Assembly: GCA_015501055.1 (NCBI GenBank)
Contig: JADNYV010000217.1
Coordinates: 1-59,815, forward strand
Source of the DNA: Mucidula mucida
Taxonomy: Eukaryota > Basidiomycota > Agaricomycetes > Agaricales > Physalacriaceae
Direction of reading: 5' to 3'
Length of the DNA: 59,815 bases
Position numbers and translations under genes: made by a program. The notes under the pieces were generated by a model, which saw only the letters and a list, made by a program, of their open reading frames with translations, did not search any database and was not told where the DNA came from. This document shows, in pieces, positions 22,047 through 32,901 of the stretch (position 1 is its first letter; every line of letters starts with the position of its first letter).

Positions 22047-22886
22047 CTACTTCTGCCAAAAGGTATTCTCAATGCGGGGACGGACATCGGCAGAACACCT
22101 AACGTACGAGTTGATACATTCACGGCGCTGTCGGATGAGCCATTCGATAAGCGTCGCAGTGGTGAGAATGTCGAGCGCCAGAGGAATCGCGCAAGTCGTG
22201 ATTACGAGGCCATACATGTCGCCCGTTTGATAGAGGATTGAAGCCATGCGGATCTGCTTAACCGCGACCAAGAAACCGAGGATAGTAGAGGCAATATTCA
22301 ATATGCTCAGGATGAGCACCATAAGACGTCTTCTCGTTAGTCGCCAGATTCGGTATATGAAGAACGCTTGGACTGTCCAGGGATTGATGATTAGCCGATG
22401 AGAGGCACTGGCGCGTACTCACTGATACATCGCATGATGAACGTAGGGAGAATTACCCCCGGAAATATCTTGGGTGGATATTGGAGGACGGTGGGGTTGC
22501 AGTATTCGGTTACGGTCATGATGTATAATCCAGCGTCTGAGAAGACAATCTGGACGGTCTCTAGGAGTCTAGAAAGGGAAAGGTTGTAAGAACGTGCAAG
22601 AGAAGTGAGCGGATATACTCGTACAACACCCCGCCCACCTGTAGTTGAACTTTGAATACAAAAGGTAAGGAGGTGCTTGGAAACTCACGAGGATCTTCAG
22701 CCACACTTTGTCGTCTCCGAAAGTGCGATAGTAAGTATGTGATTGTGTGATCAGGATTCCAAATAGTATGTGCATCACGAGGCTGGCTATTAGATACGCT
22801 CCTAAAGATGAACTTGAGCCGTGCCAGTGTCATTTGATAAACTGGGGGGACGCACCAAGAGTGCTGTTCTTCGAGTCAGCGTCCAT
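22047..22886 (-). CDS. DUF6534-type multi-pass membrane protein, five exons
   Basis: Member of a large Agaricomycete family of seven-helix-like membrane proteins (DUF6534 as I recall it), function unknown. Exons 22886-22856, 22801-22689, 22638-22619, 22568-22423 and 22372-22047 join with correct phases. The third is only 20 nt, and its inclusion produces the family-like segment WLKILVGGVLYELLETVQ. Other hallmarks are AYLIASLVMHILFGILITQS, FGDDKVWLKIL, FIYRIWRL and the late ALDILTTATLIEWL. The protein is 211 residues in this model, shorter than the 300 or so usual in the family; a conserved-looking block continues out of frame beyond the stop, so the C-terminus may be truncated by a frameshift. 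Plasma-membrane location is inferred. Confidence 0.65.
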
Positions 22887-23736
22887 TGCGGGAGTTAAGT
22901 AGTAGAGCGAAGGAGCGTAGTAAGAGGAGCCCTAAGCAGACTCTCCGGGCACAGTATAAGTAAACGTTATGAGTGTTTTGATCTGTTTCCCGCGTAGGTA
23001 GGAAGTTGACGGGGGTGACTCAGACCGCGACTTGTGTTCCGTTCACGACGCTGTGGGCATCATCAAACCGCAACAGCTCCGTGTTGATGAGCATCAGGGC
23101 ATTCGTTCTTGCTTTGAATGCCCACTGAGATGTCCTGAACAGTGTTTTTGATTGTCTGTCTGTGCGGCCCGTATCAAAGCACGAATCCAAAAGGCGGGCT
23201 TGTAGTCTTTTACGGTTAGATGAGAGCCTGAAGCTCTGGCACCGGGTGAATTGATGAAAGACTGCGGAAGAGGCTTTGATGCGCGTTGCGAGGAGCAAAG
23301 GAAGATGACGAGAATGGAGAACAGCATGGCGAGCTTATTCCCAGTTAAGAAAGTTCAGTAGATCAAAACGAGACTAACCTGACATAAGTATAACCAGTAC
23401 CATGCGAGTGTCGTTCACCATGGAATTCTACGCGTCGGCCATAAGGCAGTTGCAACAGGCCAAGATTATTTGGTTTGACAGATGGCGCCAATGTTTAGCA
23501 CAGCCACGTCGTACCTCTCTCTCCCGATTCAAGATTGACAGGTTCGTGACAGTAGAACGCACGCGAGTCAACGGCAACACGCTCATACACGTTATGTACT
23601 GGAACGCAAACGACGAATCGGGCCTTAGTAACTTCGGTTGACCAAAGCATACGCGCGTTGCCTACGCGCGTCTCGGCGGCAGTGCGAGTCCGATCATTTC
23701 CACTCTGCCCTAAACCTTTCTTTCCTTCACTCACTC
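22887..23736. other. intergenic with doubtful small secreted ORF
   Basis: Minus-strand 23327-23097 encodes a 77-residue peptide beginning MLFSILVIFLCSSQRASKP, which could be a signal peptide, possibly spliced to a downstream exon ending VVNGTQVAV at 23020. Splice sites are not compelling. Nothing else is recognised up to the dehydrogenase gene. Confidence 0.25.
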
Positions 23737-24794
23737 ATGACTTTGAGGAGGTCCTTCTGTCGACTCTTTAATCGTGTTCTCTTATTATCCGGCGTTCTTC
23801 TAGGACTATCTATCCTACTCCAACACTTCGAGGTCATGTCACCACTACCCACCCTTCGCGCGGCTAACAAGGCGTTCTTCACCTCGCTCCACACGCCTAC
23901 CGCCGTCTTCGTGGGAGGCACATCTGGGATAGGGCGTGCCATGGCCGAGGCTCTTGCTGCCCACACGGAGGGAAACGCGAATATCGTTATTGTCGGGCGC
24001 AACCGAAAGGCTGCCCAAGAGATCCTGGCTTCATTCCCCAGCTCCTCAGCCAAGAGAGAGTTCATCGAATCCGACGTCACGAAGAGCATCTCCGGACTCT
24101 CCTCCGTCACAGCTCAAATTGCTGCCACCTTCCCTGATGGTATCGATTTCCTTGTCCTCACCCCGGGGTATGCCGCAATGGATGGACGAATTGAAAACGA
24201 GGAGGGCATCGATAGGAAGATGGCCGTCAATTATTACGCACGGTGGAAGTTCATATATGACTTGGCGCCTATCTTGCGAGAGGGCGGCAAAGTCATCTCG
24301 GTTCTTGGGGCAGGATATGGTGGGAAGATTGATGTGGAGGACCTTGGGCTCAAGAAGCCAGGTGCGTACAGCGTGTCGAAGGTGGCCATGGTCACGCCGA
24401 CGTATACAGACCTTATGATGCAGGTGTGTTTCGATCCTACGCATTTAATATCCGTCTCTAACTATTGTGTTAGAGCTTCGCTGCGCTGTACCCCAAGCAT
24501 TCATTCACGCAAGCCAACCCAGGTGGTGTACGCACCAATTACCTTTCGTCTTCCACCACTCGGCTTGTTCGTTGGACGGCACCCCTTACTTACCTGTTGT
24601 ACCCATTCATGTCCAGTCCTGCAGAGTGCGCGGAGAACATGTGGCATGGTCTAAGCAATGTGGCGAAAGACGGAGGCACGTATAGGATTGGAAGCAAAGG
24701 CGAAGACCTGGGGAAGAAGAATTGGTATGGTACTGAAGAAGAGCAGAAGAAGCTTTGGGAACATACAGTAGAGAGTGTAAAAGCGTCGTTGTAA
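23737..24794 (+). CDS. short-chain dehydrogenase/reductase, two exons
   Basis: NAD(P)-binding Rossmann-fold SDR. Exons 23737-24423 and 24474-24794 join in phase 0 over a 50-nt intron (GTGTGT...GTTAG), giving 335 residues. It has an N-terminal hydrophobic anchor (RVLLLSGVLLGLSILLQHF), then the cofactor motif GGTSGIG near residue 60, VGRN after beta-2, DVTK, and the catalytic pair in GAYSVSK (Tyr-x3-Lys). The usual NNAG is replaced by a TPGYA-like sequence. After the splice, NPGGVRTNY is the typical SDR C-terminal loop. The start at 23737 includes the membrane anchor; a later Met at 23836 would give a soluble form. Substrate unknown. Confidence 0.85.
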
Positions 24795-25337
24795 TTTACT
24801 GGGCAACTTGCTGTACCGTATGCGACTACCGTGCATCATGTATATTTATTCGATATGAGTATCTTTTTGTTGTGTTTCATTAACTCTTGTCGTTCATAGA
24901 AGCAAAGTTGTGAATAGTGGTACAGGCGGAAACCGTGGAATCGAGATCGTCTTGTCTAGTAGACGGAGACGACCCTTGGCCGGCGTCGTCCAGTGAATGG
25001 TAAAATGGTCAACGTACTATAGTCACTATCGGATTCCCATCGTGTTCAATTCATCGCCGTTACAATGTTTCGAAAACGTGACAACGAATCTACAAGCCGA
25101 CTGGACCATTCTTTGAAATTCTAGGCAATCACCATGTCGCAATGAATAGAATTGCAACCAAGGCAATATAAATGAAAAACGCGCAAGCGCGCGGGTGTCA
25201 TGATCGCGAAAGGGAATGGTCTCGACCCTATCTGATCAGGCACGTAATCCCTCTTGCCTCCGCTCCCCGATCTGCGCTGGCGGCAGTTTGTCCCAAATCG
25301 TGCGGCTCTCCTTCGAGCTCTTAGGGAACGGCTCATT
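24795..25337. other. intergenic, nothing recognised
   Basis: The 3' flank of the dehydrogenase gene and 5' flank of the F-box gene. No gene seen, although the frame of the F-box gene stays open upstream to 25254. Confidence 0.4.
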
Positions 25338-26942
25338 ATGGACCATGAATCACGACCCTTCAAGCCTGCTCAGCGCCGTACCCGCAGTCTAAAGGACCTT
25401 CTACAGCTTCCCCTCCTTTCTCGGATCAGCGACTCCACTGTTACTCTCCCCACTAATCTACCTCTGCCTGGCATCCTACCATGCGATATCTTCCTCGAAA
25501 TCTCAGAGTGGCTATGGCAAGACGATATCCTGAGCTTGAGCTTGACGGTGCGCTACCAACATTGCTCATTGACGAACTCCCTTTCATTCATATATGATTT
25601 TTAGTCGAAAGGCATGCGGTGCCTCATGATGCCTGCTTTGTATGACACCGTCGTGCTCGGATCGACGCGCTCCTGCCAAAGCGGCCTGCGCATGCTCTGC
25701 GAACGACCAGAGGTGTGTCGGTGGGTGCGCAAGCTCGCTGTACGACCGGACTATTATCTGGCATGGCCCAGGCCTGATAAACCGATAGACGAATCATGGG
25801 TAGCAGAGCAGCTAGCGGCTATTGCACTCACGGGAATGCTGCGGTCCTTGCATACCTTCGATTGGGACGGCCACGAGATGCCCGGGAGCGTATTATGGGA
25901 CGCTTTACGCGATGGCTGCCCCGAACTCCGAACTCTCTCCACTAATGTCGGATATCATCCCATTGACGGATCATCTTCTCTCTTCACCTTCCATAATCTC
26001 AAGGCGTTTTCTTTGACTGTCCGGCACAGTCTAAACGGCGACGACCTATTCCCCGATCCTGAGGAGCTCCCCCCATCCCTTTGGGATATGCTCATACGGC
26101 ACTCACCAAACCTGGAGGAGCTCAATATATGCAGCTTCTCGCCGGCGACGCGTCTATTCGATCTTTCACCCCTTCTCACCGCCCACTGGCCCAACCTCAA
26201 ATGCATCGTTCTCGGATGCTTCGGGTTCCAACATGATTTCTCGCTCACCTTGGACGTAGACTCCATGAACACTTGGGTTGGCCAGCACCCCACGCTTTCG
26301 TATCTCCGCTTTGTGTGGAGCTTCAAGCGTTGGATTAGTCCGGACGAAGTGCCCGCGTTGCCATGTACTAATATCGATTCGTACGCGGGCATATTTCAGC
26401 AGATACCGCTTTCCGCCGCGTCCACCCTCACGACATTGGATCTCATGACAGAACCGATATACGATTCGCGCGTGGTAATGCTTTGCCCCGTTCTTCGGGC
26501 GCTGGAGCACCTCGAAATACTCGATATTTGGATGCAGGTGACTGACGCCTCGTTTGTGGGGGCCGTCTTGGCCGCATCGCCGGGGCTGAAGGAGTTCCAT
26601 TTTATGTGCACGACCGCGGGCGAGTGGGCGAAGAGGATGCAGGGATTATTGGTATTGAATGTGCCACGGCTGAAGGTGCTATCGCTCACGGAAGGGCATC
26701 GGTATCGATGGCGAAAGAAGACGATGGCGCGCTTTGCTGCGGGGTTAGTCCGGATGAATGAGAGGTTGGATCAGGTGAATATGCGTTGGGTCAGGGAGCG
26801 CTGCAAAGGACATTTGAAGCAAGAGGGCAGGTATGACGTGGTTCGTGGACGTGACGGCAGAGTCAAGTCCCTCATGGTGTCCGAGAGAGGATTCACACTT
26901 GTCGGCAACACGTTCACTCGGTGTGTCGAATACAAGATTTGA
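25338..26942 (+). CDS. F-box/LRR-like protein, two exons
   Basis: Typical agaric F-box protein, a probable SCF substrate adaptor. Exons 25338-25547 and 25605-26942 join in phase 0 across a 57-nt intron (GTGCGC...TTTTTAG), giving 515 residues. The F-box core LPCDIFLEISEWLWQDDIL is at residues about 48-68 and is cut by the intron just after it. Downstream lies a long irregular LRR-like region with repeated Leu-rich strand units (LRSLHTFDWDG, NLEELNICSF, NLKCIVLGCFG, LEHLEILDIWM, RLKVLSLTEG). The start MDHESRPF was chosen because it sits a normal distance before the F-box. The frame is intact. The target protein is unknown. Confidence 0.8.
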
Positions 26943-28262
26943 ACGGACTGGGTTGTTGTATGATTTACGATGATATGATGTCTTACAATACTCTTCATGC
27001 TATTGTCTCCTTTGTTGTAATGCTTTGCTGTACGCACCTTTTGGGCACGAAGAGATCCTTCGTATAAATCGGCTTTCTCCTCCCAGCAAACAGGGTTTTT
27101 GCCTTGTAACATTTCTAGACATAGAGTCATGCGATCATCTTTCAAACTCTCGAACTGACCTCTCCTATCAAACATGAGACAGGATGGTCAGAGCGAAGCA
27201 TTTGGCAGCACACAGCGCCAACATAAATTTGGACAATTTGGACAATAAAGATGTGCCAATTCATTCACGGGCTCGATAGAATACAAAACATGAATTAATT
27301 GCGCCACAACTACAGAATATGTAACTACGAGTCCTCAGATGCGCAGGTTCGTATCGTCACCGAACGAATATCATCAAAAGACAATAGATAGTGCTCCAAA
27401 AATTGCTAAAGGCCGAAGCCAGTAGACGTGTTCGGATGTATAATTTGCAATCAGCAAAAGACTATGCCTCGGTAAGGACCTCACTGGCGATAGTTCAACC
27501 CGTGCACAAGAGATAAGAAAATCGATGGGCGTGGGTAGTGACTGCTTATATAGTTCTGATTGCGCACGGACCATTGGTGTGTTTGTCCCGATCGGTTGTC
27601 GATGAACTTGAAGCCGCTTCAAGAACGAAGTGCAGTTGATATCGACGGTATGTAGGTTCCCTCAGCCGTCGCTTGGGAGTTTCTCACCTGGTTACGGCGC
27701 ACACTGTACCTACTCCTGCTCCACACAGACTGCACCATTGACGCGGTGCTACATTGATCATCTCCCGTTGGCTGACTGTCTGCGCTTTATCACAGTTGCG
27801 CCGTACAAGACCACGAGTGAATCACTCGCACGCGTAAACGCTACCTTATCACCATAGATACTTCACTCGAACACGAACAATCCGAGTCCAGGAGTGACCG
27901 ACATGGATTTACACGCGACGGTTTCTTTCAACGCCACGCCAAAAGGCCGACTCGCATCGCTACCTCCTAGCGAGGAACTGTTTCCGGCGACAATATATTT
28001 GAACTAAGACATATGAAAATGGCCCGGCCTCCTCAATGTTTCGTCAGGTTGATCCTCTTCTCACTCTTAAAACCTACTCTGTCACTGCTGGTTAGTGGCT
28101 CGTGCTTCAACGGAGCAAATCGCAATCAGAGGTCAGATACCGCGAGTAGGTCTCCAAAACCTCATGGCAGACGCGTTTATCACAGCCTAATCCAGGTCGG
28201 ACTCGAACAAACCATTTTCTACACCTATAATATCGAACGCGTTCAGAGTTCTCCCATAACAC
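26943..28262. other. gene-free interval
   Basis: No gene, RNA or repeat recognised. Short open frames on both strands lack codon-like character. The right end leads into the signal-peptide exon at 28263. Confidence 0.4.
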
Positions 28263-29687
28263 GATGTTCTCCAAACGTCTTGTGTTAATCTTCTGCCTTG
28301 TCGGCCTATTATTGGTCACATCGGCTGCCCCAACGACAAAGGTTAGCGCCTCTATCTCTCTTCGCATAGCGCTGCTCAAGCTCTCTCTAGGCGGGTACAG
28401 GACAAACAACGGAAAAGAATGCTATAACTAGGGTCGGTCTAGAATGCTTCTCATATGCTACTGTTAATTGATAATACAAAGCGCGGGCGCGGGGCCACCG
28501 CCGCGAAGGGTGACAGCAACGGGAAAGGCGATAGCGCGAAGGGTGACAAAGGAGACGGTAGCAGCGCGAAGGGCGACGGGAAGGGAAATGGTGGTAGCGC
28601 GAAGGGTGATGAGAAGGGAAACGGCAAGGTGAATTTTCGTATGATTGGCGTGACCTACATACATACTCATTCCTACGCTTAGAAAAAGAATGTTTGCAAA
28701 TTGGACAAAAATGTACGCTAGCCGTTCTTAGATGCACATTACGGATCTAATACGACCTTAATAGTCAAAGGCGTATCCGCCAAAGTCTGGCAAAACCTCG
28801 AGCTCCAAAGATGGCAAAGGCCGCTCGAAGGACACAGATTCTGGGCAACTCCGAAGGACAGCAAAACGACAAAGAGCAGCCGAGACTTGACGCCTAGTCG
28901 GACTATCGAGAAGCGAGAGGTAGTCACGATTGGGTACCATGGAACGATGTAGTTGCCGTTTTATTTAGACTTCGGGAGAGTTTCTAAAGGCAAACGGTGA
29001 CGAATATTTGGCGGCCACAGAAGCTGGTAGACGCCTAGCACGAGAGTAGGCTCCTTATTCTGAAATCGTATCCTTCCCTGATTGGAGCTTGCAGAGAATC
29101 ATTCAACGGAAATGCCGCCCTCCTTGGAAACGGACTCTACGTTGCGAGTAATGCCGAGACTGCCCAGATCTACGCACTTTCAGCTGCGGTTGAAAAGGTC
29201 CATGCCAAGGGAGGAGAATATGAACCCGTCGTATGCGTCTTGACGGTCGACACTTCAAAGGCCCATTCGGACTGGGTTACCGACTACAAGAAGATCTGGT
29301 TGCCGTACGCGCTGCTGGGGAGTGGGCCGAACAGACAAGCAAAGCAGAAGACGTTCATCACGAATACATTTGGTGAAGATTCAGATGACACCGCCCTTCG
29401 TTTCGCGAAGCGTGAGTTCCAACTTTGGTGTCGGCGATGTCTGCTGAATGGGACGTCAAGTTCGTAGCAATCGGCCGACCAGTGCTGCAGGCCACCAGAT
29501 GATGATTCCCCCGGCTAGACTCGACCGTATACAGGACGTTCAGATGCTGATATGTTTTCCTTTGAGGACAAAGGAGTGTATACCTGCGGGCCGAGCGGGT
29601 AGTCTTTCAAAGTTGAATTATCAGGAACTACGTAAACCTTGGAATATTTACGTGTCCGACGAGTTGGACTGCGATGATATTGAGTAG
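28263..29687 (+). pseudogene. secreted ADP-ribosyltransferase-like gene, apparently broken
   Basis: Multi-exon gene with a signal peptide at 28263 (MFSKRLVLIFCLVGLLLV), then a Lys/Gly/Asp/Ser low-complexity segment made of AKGD units (about 28490-28630). A catalytic-like region follows with YHGT near 28934-28946 and GLYVASNAETAQIYA from 29132. YHGT followed by GLYxA...A..YA resembles ADP-ribosyltransferases of the diphtheria-toxin/ExoA-like and related fungal groups; this is a motif-level guess. An in-frame TAG (28950-28952) directly follows YHGT, and the next plausible coding block is in another frame, so I consider it damaged. Later splice sites are good: 49 nt ending at 29092, and donor GTGAGT near 29409. 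The C-terminus ends SDELDCDDIE. Its last codons were copied to 16024-16122. Confidence 0.45.
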
Positions 29688-29870
29688 CCGCGATACGCGA
29701 GTTTTTGTTTAGCCTTGGCGAAATATTACTTGGTATTGACTGTCGTCCGGTAAAACTTGAGTGATCGCCGACCCAAAAGGGGCAGATCGCTTTGCTTCCT
29801 CCCACCATCACCTACATTCAACATGGTTCTACTATGCAGATAGCGAGGCTAGTTGACGTGAGCAACAAAC

Positions 29871-31117
29871 ATGGGTGAACGCCGACCACCAAAATATGCG
29901 GAAACTACCGTTTTCGGAAAGCTGGTTATCGCTTTCTGGATCATACTTCTACGTGCGTATTACTTGTACGATGTGCAAAATGTTTCTAATTGTCATGTAG
30001 CCTTTCACATTGGCTGGAAGCTAGCCATTAACATTACTACCTCCAAGTCATGGACGCGAATTGTTACCGAAGGGTTTTCTCGGTACTTTACAGACCATCT
30101 AAAGTACAACCAAATTCAATGGTTGCAGCCGGACACATTTGGCATCCTAAAGAAATGGACTCGACGACGGAAGGTTACGGTCACGGTCGACGAATTACCC
30201 TCGGGTGCGAAATTGTTATGGATGGGACCGAAACGGCTGGACAAGGTCATTCTATATATCCATGGTACGTTTACTCAACGAACGCGTCTAATGCCCTGGG
30301 ATTGACAAAGCGGACAGGTGGGGGCTTCGTTTTCCCACTATCTGACTTTGCGATCGCGTTCTGGAACCATGTGTGTTCCGAATTACACGCAAAAGACGAA
30401 CCCGTTGGTATGGTCTTCTTGGCCTACAGTACGTCGCGTTCCCGCAAACGCGTTCTCGTTTCTGACGGTCATATAGAATTATACCCTGATGGAAAATACC
30501 CAGACCACTTACGTGCCGCCCGCGATGCCATTGCATTCCTGCTCGAGTCTGGCGTGAAGCCATCATGTCTGCAGATAGCTGGAGAATCTGCGGGTGGCAA
30601 TATCGTTCTCCAATTGATGGCCCACATCCTTCACCCACTTCCTGCCGTTCCACCTCTTCCTCGCAATCTTCGTTTTGCTGGCGTATTTCTCATGTCGCCG
30701 TGGGTATACCCTAGCGACAAAGGCGGTCAAGACCAGTACGATGTGATCAGCAGCAAATCACTACTGTCCTGGGGTCATCTATTCCTCAAGGACGTTCCCC
30801 CGACAGATCTTCCTTACGTCGAAGTCTTGAACGCGCCGAAGGGATGGTTTACTGGGATGGACAACGTTGTTAACCGAATGCTGTTGACATCGGGCAGCAA
30901 GGAGGGGATGGTCGACACTCATAAGCGATTCTATGATATCTGTGTCGGCGAGAATGAGGTCGACGTTACGTTTTTGGTGGACGAGGGCGGACTGCATGAC
31001 AGCCTGATCTACGACTTTTCGCTACCGTTGCTACAGTTGTTGCAGAAGCCGCGGATAGGGCCGCTTACGCCCAAGGTCATTGACTGGCTCGCTGCAGGTT
31101 TTGAAATACCGGTTTAA
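29871..31117 (+). CDS. alpha/beta hydrolase (HSL/family IV type), copy 2
   Basis: Paralog of the hydrolase at 14602-15844, same length (397 residues) and same exon sizes (29871-30264, 394 nt; 30318-31117, 800 nt). The 53-nt phase-1 intron again splits HGGG but has largely different sequence from that of copy 1, while the exons are nearly identical. Motifs are the membrane-anchor-like segment (FWIILLRAYYLYDVQN), HGGGFVFPL, GESAGGN and GGLHD. Probably a membrane-associated esterase or lipase-like enzyme; substrate unknown. It lies about 180 bp downstream of the broken ADP-ribosyltransferase-like gene and converges on the coiled-coil gene, with the two stop codons about 25 bp apart. Confidence 0.85.
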
Positions 31118-31142
31118 TTTTAATTGCCTATATTTCGCACTA

Positions 31143-32720
31143 TCAACGTCCCGAAAGCTCGTAAACCTCAAGCTTCTTCTCTAGCATGTTCAACTCAGCC
31201 TCCAGCTCGGCAATCTCGACTCGCAATTCCAAAGTTGTCCCACAGGCCGCCAACGATTGCTTCTCATCGATGACCTGCATCCCTTTCACCTTCCTTTTGG
31301 AGTTCTTCGTCTGCGATACTATCGTATCCAGCTTCCCCTGCGCTTCCTTCATCTTGGAATCCCTTTGTGTCACCAACACATCGTGCCCGAGCTCCTCTCC
31401 TTTACCCATTTTCAGCTCGTGTTCTGCAAACGCCTGCGCTTCCTTCAGCTTCTCGGTCTCGATATACTGTTCCATCTTCAGTATTTCCAGCGTGGTCCTC
31501 ATATACGCAACGTGTACGGCGTTGGTTTCGAGCAGTGGCCTATCGTAGGCGATCAAGCGCTCCCACACCTCCGTCCGTTTTTCGGTGAGAGGGATTTCCT
31601 TCTCCATCCTCTGGATTCGCTTCTTCAGCTTCTTCTCTTCCTTCTCCGCCGACGCTACTGCCATAGTCAACCTGTCCACTTCCTCCTCGAGCTCCTTCGA
31701 GTTATCGTGGGCGCACTGTTGCTTCAGGGCATCTCTCTCAGAAGTGAGACGAGCTAGCTCCGCTTCTGCGCGTGCTTTCCACTCGGGTACAAACCGCTGT
31801 GATCCAGTCGCTTCCGGCTGCTTCCAATCCCCTACGACCTGTTGCACCTTAACCCGAGCTTCCTTCGACCCCAGCTGCTTTTCGCGAGCCTCTAATTCTG
31901 CGGATCGAGTGGCAATGAAGTCGTCGAATTTCTTCTGCTCTGTATCGGCGCGAAGAACCTCCTGACGAATCGCGTTTTCTTGTTGGGCTCGCATGTTCGC
32001 CACGGCGTGTAGATGTTGGGATTCCTGGGCCCGGAAGGCCTGTTGTTTCATCCCATCTGTCGTGATCTTCCGGAAGGCGCGTGTGTCGTTGACCAGGTTC
32101 TTGATTTCCTTTTGTAGGCCTACGTAGGACTCGTACATACGTCTGGCGTCCTCGTCCACCTTGGTCGCTGCTGCTAGGCCGTCCTCGTAGACCGCGTACA
32201 GATCGTTGAACAGCGACCAAGACGTACGCAGAACTTCCTGTGCCTCCCGCAGACGGGCTTGACGGTCTGCTGTGTCCTCCACTTTGGCGACCTCCAAATG
32301 TTTAAGGGACTGCTTGGCGTCGCGCAAGTCGAGTTTGAGACACCCTCCTTCGAATTCTAGCTGCTCGATGTAATCCTTCTGGGTGCTGATATCTTCCCAG
32401 AGGTCTTCAAGACGCGCCAGAGTTATCGCTAGCTCGTTTTCCGTCATGGTACGCTCTTTGTCCTCTCTGTTGTCGTCGATTTCCTCATCGGACGTCTCAA
32501 TGTCCGACTCTTCAGGTAATTGTTTCTCCTAGACGCATATTGTATTAGTCCAGCGGCTTAACGGATGAAGATTGCGCACTGTGATTTGTGGGGGTAACGG
32601 TTGCGCCACTGGGGGGTCATCTGCCTTCGCGACTAACAGGACGTAAGCCGTCGATTTGTCCAGACCAAGTAGAGTTTCCTCACCGATAGGGACTTTACCG
32701 TAGCGTCTGAGCAGCTTCAT
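31143..32720 (-). CDS. long coiled-coil protein, two exons (intact copy)
   Basis: Exons 32720-32580 and 32528-31143 join in phase 0 over a 51-nt intron (donor GTGCGC, branch CTAAT, acceptor TCTAG), giving 508 residues. After a short N-terminal domain (MKLLRRYGKV...STAYVLLVAKADD) and an acidic linker (ESDIETSDEEIDDN), almost the whole protein is charged coiled coil (for example AELARLTSERDALKQQ and MAVASAEKEEKKLKKRIQRM). It resembles SMC/golgin/kinesin-tail coiled coils in composition only; I recognise no specific family. A structural or scaffold role is a guess. The other copy (13038-14576) is broken by five lesions. Confidence 0.8.
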
Positions 32721-32901
32721 CGTCGCGTGAAGGTGTGATGGTTATTGGTCAAGTGGGGGGATTAGTGGCGACAAAGAACAAAGACCCTTCAAGGCATCAT
32801 GTGATCCTTTCTCTCACATGAGGTCTGTTTACAATGTATAACTCTATAGTACATATGTTCTCGGTAGTGCTACCAGCGTATAATACACATAGAAACCTTG
32901 G

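Larger units (their letters stand above)
29594..32822. repeat. inverted segmental duplication, copy 2 (probable source)
   Basis: Partner of 12935-16122. This copy holds intact hydrolase and coiled-coil genes and is contiguous with the full ADP-ribosyltransferase-like gene whose tail alone appears in copy 1, so it is the likely donor. Boundaries are estimated by eye. Confidence 0.85.

Noticed and set aside
28455..28682. Standalone Gly/Lys/Asp repeat protein
   Set aside because: The repeat is better explained as an internal exon of the ART-like gene, framed by intron borders.
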